Positions 22,577-25,408 of a DNA stretch of 25,408 bases are shown piece by piece (position 1 is the first letter of the stretch; each line of letters begins with the position of its first letter). Where the stretch lies: positions 19,889 to 45,296 of the forward strand of contig DDYW01000024.1 of the NCBI GenBank assembly GCA_002348185.1, read 5' to 3'. The position numbers and the translations under genes were made by a program. The notes beneath the pieces were generated by a model that searched no databases, had not been told where the DNA came from, and was given only the letters and a program-made list of their open reading frames with translations. Source of the DNA: Candidatus Hydrogenedentes bacterium UBA2224. GTDB taxonomy: Bacteria; Hydrogenedentota; Hydrogenedentia; Hydrogenedentales; SLHB01.

Positions 22577-23140
22577 ATGAATACCGGAACCGCCAGATAC
22601 GTCATTAATGTCGTGACGCGTGATCAGGTCGGCATCATCGCGAATGTCAGTGACGCCCTGTTCCGGCTAGGCGGCAATCTGGAAGCCCTGAGCCAGACGG
22701 TCGTCTGGGGATGGTTCACCATGATCGTGTGCGGGACCTTCCCCGAAGACGTCGCGGCCGTCGACATCGCCAGCGCGGTCGAAAGCGCCGGCGATTATCG
22801 GGCCATTGTCCTGCCCCACCGCGAGGGGGGCGCGCAGGCGCCGGGCCCGGGTGAACCGTTTGTCGTGACCGTCAAAGGCGACGACAAACCCGGCATCGTC
22901 CGCAGGCTGACCCGGTGTTTCTCCGCGAAAGGCATCAACATTGACGACGTCTGGTTTGAAGTCCACGACGGACTGTTTATCGTCATCTTCCGCGTGACCA
23001 TGCCCCCCGCGGTGGACCCGGGAGACCTGCGCAACGAACTGGAAACCGCTGCCCGGGAACTCCAGGTGTCGCTGGTCGTGCGTCACCAGGACATCTTCGT
23101 GGCGACGAATTCCCTGTCCGTTCACACACGGCCGCACTAA
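22577..23140 (+). CDS. Double ACT-domain protein, GcvR/UPF0237-like
   Basis: 187 residues, made of two ACT domains: residues ~5-80 (YVINVVTRDQVGIIANVSDALFRLGGNLEALSQ) and ~95-175 (FVVTVKGDDKPGIVRRLTRCFSAKGINIDDVWF). Each has the R/G-D-x-x-G-I-v turn where ACT domains bind small ligands, usually amino acids. GcvR-type proteins of this shape regulate glycine cleavage, and single-ACT UPF0237 proteins are often found beside UPF0210 genes. Here a UPF0210 gene lies two genes downstream, so a sensor or partner role is likely. The gap from uppP is 34 bases. The ribosome site is unclear: GGAGG is about 16 bases away, while a weaker GGGAC is nearer. No signal peptide, so cytoplasmic. Confidence 0.88.
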   Translation: MNTGTARYVINVVTRDQVGIIANVSDALFRLGGNLEALSQTVVWGWFTMIVCGTFPEDVAAVDIASAVESAGDYRAIVLPHREGGAQAPGPGEPFVVTVKGDDKPGIVRRLTRCFSAKGINIDDVWFEVHDGLFIVIFRVTMPPAVDPGDLRNELETAARELQVSLVVRHQDIFVATNSLSVHTRPH

Positions 23141-23173
23141 AAACGCTTCTGGGAAGCAGGTTCGGAGAAAATT

Positions 23174-24400
23174 ATGATGCGTGCACCCCTGACCCTGGCT
23201 CTGATGCTCCTTCTGGCCGCAGCCGTTCCGGCCCGGGCGGCCGAGCATTCCCTGCTCGATGACGAAGTCACCAAGGCGCAGACGATCAAGATTCTTGACG
23301 CCACCGGCCCCAAGGCCCGCTTCGTTGCCGTAGCCACGATCAACTCCGACCAGGACCCGGATGAGGACATCCTGCTTGTCGATGAGCTCGGAACCCTCTG
23401 GCTGCTCCTCAACGAGCGCGACTGCAAGTTCGCCAAACCCAAGACGATCGCGGGACCCGTAAACACAGTACCCGGGCCGGTCTCACTCGAACTTTCGGAT
23501 GTGGACCTCGACAACGACGAGGACATCCTCATCACCAACAGCATGGGCGTGGTCTACCTGGTCATTGCCGAAGGACGCGGCCGGTACCGCGACATGACGA
23601 AGATCTCCAACGAGCTCAATACCGCGAGCGGGCCCGTCCAGGTGCGGGTGACTGACCTCGACCTCGACAATGACGAGGACATCATCGTGGGCAACGCCGA
23701 GGGCGTCCTGTACAAGATTGAGAACATCGGCATGGGGAAATTCGGAGGCGCCACCGCACTCACCCGGATCCCCGGAATGGCCCCCGGCCCGTACGATTAT
23801 GTGTTTACCGACCTGGACTTCGACAATGACGAGGAGGTCGTCCTGGTCGATGCCCGGGAGACTGTGTTCCTGCTCGAAAATCTCCGCGACCGCTTCAACG
23901 CCCCCAAGAAGATCGCCGGACCCCTCACCGGCGCGCCGGGAACGGTGGACATCGAAGTAGCCGACTATGACTACGACGGCGACGATGATCTGGTCATCAT
24001 GGGCGCGTCTGGCGCGGTGGTGCTTCTCGAAAACAAAGGAAAGGGCGTGTTTGCGTCCACCCCCAAACAGATTGCGCCCCCGCTCGGGCCCGAGGGCGGC
24101 AGCCGGATACTGGCGATGTCGGATATCGACGCGGAAACCAGCGAAGACATTGTCGTGGTGAATACCCGAGGCTGGGTGTTCCTCGTCGAAAACGACGGCC
24201 TGGGCGTCTATGGCAAGCCCCAGTGCCTCACCGACTCGATCGAGATGTCCGCGGGCGCCGCCTCGGCCACCCGCGAAGACCTGAATGGCGACGGCTTTGA
24301 AGACACCCTGGTCCTCGACGGGGCAGGTCACCTGTATCTCGTGCTCGGCATTTACGATGCTATGGAAGAGCGCCTGCGCGGCATGGAGGATGACCTGTGA
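23174..24400 (+). CDS. Secreted seven-bladed FG-GAP/VCBS-type beta-propeller protein
   Basis: 408 residues. Residues 1-22 form a signal peptide (MMRAPLTLALMLLLAAAVPARA) with cleavage at A-R-A. The rest is seven repeats of about 52 residues, each beginning with a D-x-D-x-D-x-D-type calcium loop: end positions D65, D117, D169, E221, D272, D325 and D377. Clear copies are DVDLDNDED, DLDLDNDED, DLDFDNDEE and DYDYDGDDD. Copy 6 (DIDAETSED) is degenerate, and copy 7 (DLNGDGFED) is nearest to an EF-hand loop. Seven blades would close a propeller like that of integrin alpha chains. The start has GGAG six bases upstream; ATG at 23177 is an equal alternative. It lies 33 bases after the ACT gene and its stop overlaps the next start. 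Ligand unknown; protein or glycan binding outside the cytoplasm is inferred. Confidence 0.85.
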   Translation: MMRAPLTLALMLLLAAAVPARAAEHSLLDDEVTKAQTIKILDATGPKARFVAVATINSDQDPDEDILLVDELGTLWLLLNERDCKFAKPKTIAGPVNTVPGPVSLELSDVDLDNDEDILITNSMGVVYLVIAEGRGRYRDMTKISNELNTASGPVQVRVTDLDLDNDEDIIVGNAEGVLYKIENIGMGKFGGATALTRIPGMAPGPYDYVFTDLDFDNDEEVVLVDARETVFLLENLRDRFNAPKKIAGPLTGAPGTVDIEVADYDYDGDDDLVIMGASGAVVLLENKGKGVFASTPKQIAPPLGPEGGSRILAMSDIDAETSEDIVVVNTRGWVFLVENDGLGVYGKPQCLTDSIEMSAGAASATREDLNGDGFEDTLVLDGAGHLYLVLGIYDAMEERLRGMEDDL

Positions 24401-25408
24401 TCCCCACCGAAGACATCTTGAAGACCCTCGAGATGGTCCAGATCGAGAATCTGGATGTGCGGGCCGTCACCCTCGGCATCAACCTGATGGGCTGCGCCGA
24501 TGGCGACCCCGCCCGGATGCTGCACAAGATCCGGCAGCGCATCCGAAGCGTCGCGGGCAATCTGGTGCCCTGCTGCGACGAGGTGTCGGCCAAGTACGGG
24601 ATCGACATCGTCAACAAACGCCTGGCCGTTTCGAAATGCAGTTCCCTGCTCGAAGCGCACGACCCCGCCGTGTGCCTGCCGCTCGCCCAGGCGCTCGACG
24701 AGGCCGCCCGCGGCGTCGCGGTCGACATCCTCGGCGGCTACACCGCCCTCGTGCAGAAAGGCTTCAGCGACGGCGATCGCCGCTTGATCGATTCCATCCC
24801 CGAAGTCCTCAGCAAGACGGAGCGGGTCTGCGCTTCCGTCAACGTCGCCGGCACCAAAGCAGGCATCAACATGGACGCGGTCCTCCTCATGGGCCGGCAA
24901 ATCAAACGCGCGGCCGAGCTCACCGCGGACAAAGACGGCTTCGCCGCCGCCAAACTTTGCGTCTTCGCCAATATCCCCGAAGACAACCCCTTCATGGCGG
25001 GCGCGTTTCTCGGGCCCGGCGAGCCCGGTACCGTCGTCAATATCGGCGTCAGCGGTCCCGGCGTCATCAAACGCGCGCTCGAACGGCTGCTCGAAAGCGG
25101 ACGCCGCGTCGACCTGGGCACCATCGCCGAAGAGATCAAGCGAACGAGCTTCCGCGTCACCCGCGTGGGCGAACTCATGGGCCGCGAAGTGGCCCGGAAA
25201 CTTGGCGTCGAGTTCGGCGTCGTCGATCTGTCCCTCGCTCCGACGCCCCGCATCGGCGACAGCGTCGGCGAGATCCTTCAGACCATGGGCATCGTCAAAA
25301 TCGGCGCGCCCGGGAGCACGGCGGCCGTGGCCATGCTCAACGACGCCGTCAAGAAGGGCGGGCTGTTTGCGTCGTCGAGCGTGGGCGGGCTCTCCGGCGC
25401 GTTCATCC
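24397..25408 (+). CDS. UPF0210 / DUF711 (PFL-like) family protein, 3' truncated by window
   Basis: The first ~337 residues of a protein that is normally ~450. It starts with GTG at 24397, whose last two bases and next base form the TGA stop of the propeller gene (GTGA overlap); GGAGGA at 24385-24390 is six bases upstream. Family marks are NLDVRAVTLGINLMGCADGD, YGIDIVNKRLAVSK, GGYTALVQKGFSDGD, SVNVAGTKAGINMDAV, FANIPEDNPFMAGAF and NIGVSGPGV. UPF0210 proteins have a pyruvate-formate-lyase-like barrel and are often next to ACT-domain genes, but no reaction is settled. No signal peptide, so cytoplasmic. Translation is predicted to be coupled to the upstream exported propeller, an unusual partner. 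The stop codon and C-terminus lie beyond the window. Confidence 0.9.
   Translation, partial: MIPTEDILKTLEMVQIENLDVRAVTLGINLMGCADGDPARMLHKIRQRIRSVAGNLVPCCDEVSAKYGIDIVNKRLAVSKCSSLLEAHDPAVCLPLAQALDEAARGVAVDILGGYTALVQKGFSDGDRRLIDSIPEVLSKTERVCASVNVAGTKAGINMDAVLLMGRQIKRAAELTADKDGFAAAKLCVFANIPEDNPFMAGAFLGPGEPGTVVNIGVSGPGVIKRALERLLESGRRVDLGTIAEEIKRTSFRVTRVGELMGREVARKLGVEFGVVDLSLAPTPRIGDSVGEILQTMGIVKIGAPGSTAAVAMLNDAVKKGGLFASSSVGGLSGAFI

Noticed and set aside
23145..23157. Small hairpin GCTTC-TGG-GAAGC between the ACT and propeller genes
   Set aside because: Five-base stem with no T-run; not convincing as an attenuator.

Overview
The window is GC-rich bacterial chromosome with tightly packed genes and clear Shine-Dalgarno sites. 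No phage, transposase, CRISPR array, rRNA or tRNA was seen. The gene mix points to an uncultured PVC-type or Hydrogenedentota-like bacterium with a heterotrophic, glycan-degrading life: DUF4091 and WbsX/GH99-like secreted proteins, a DUF1573 protein, a Gfo/Idh oxidoreductase with a sugar isomerase/epimerase, and repeat-laden intergenic DNA. The taxonomic call is an inference from gene content, not from a marker gene.

Layout. Positions 1-1716 (+) hold the 3' end of a glycoside-hydrolase-like gene closely followed by a DegT/DnrJ PLP aminotransferase. Positions 1731-7265 (-) hold a 1050-residue cytoplasmic six-hairpin-type glycosidase candidate and, upstream of it, a TIM-barrel GH20-like enzyme; a strong hairpin separates them. 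Polyphosphate kinase (7448-9472, -) diverges from a secreted DUF1573 protein (9588-10691, +). A secreted WbsX/GH99-like enzyme (10744-11967, -) diverges from a 1172-residue secreted DUF4091 enzyme (12693-16211, +). The 725-base gap between these two is the most structured non-coding DNA in the window: two imperfect copies of a ~93-base repeat flank a pair of 13-base palindromes and a 9-base-pair hairpin.

Positions 16304-21360 are all minus strand: Gfo/Idh oxidoreductase, sugar phosphate isomerase/epimerase, UDP-glucose dehydrogenase and 3-isopropylmalate dehydrogenase (first to last in transcription order). Several have their own promoters, so this is probably several units rather than one operon. 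Positions 21730-25408 are plus strand and look like one operon: undecaprenyl-diphosphatase, a double-ACT protein, a secreted seven-bladed FG-GAP propeller and a UPF0210 (DUF711) protein cut by the window end. The last two overlap by four bases.

Functional reading. The glycosidases, oxidoreductase, epimerase and aminotransferase fit polysaccharide harvesting and sugar interconversion. UDP-glucose dehydrogenase and UppP supply envelope glycan synthesis; PPK1 handles phosphate and energy storage. The least explained items are the UppP-ACT-propeller-UPF0210 operon and the mosaic repeat region. I did not find a clearly new defence or mobile system.
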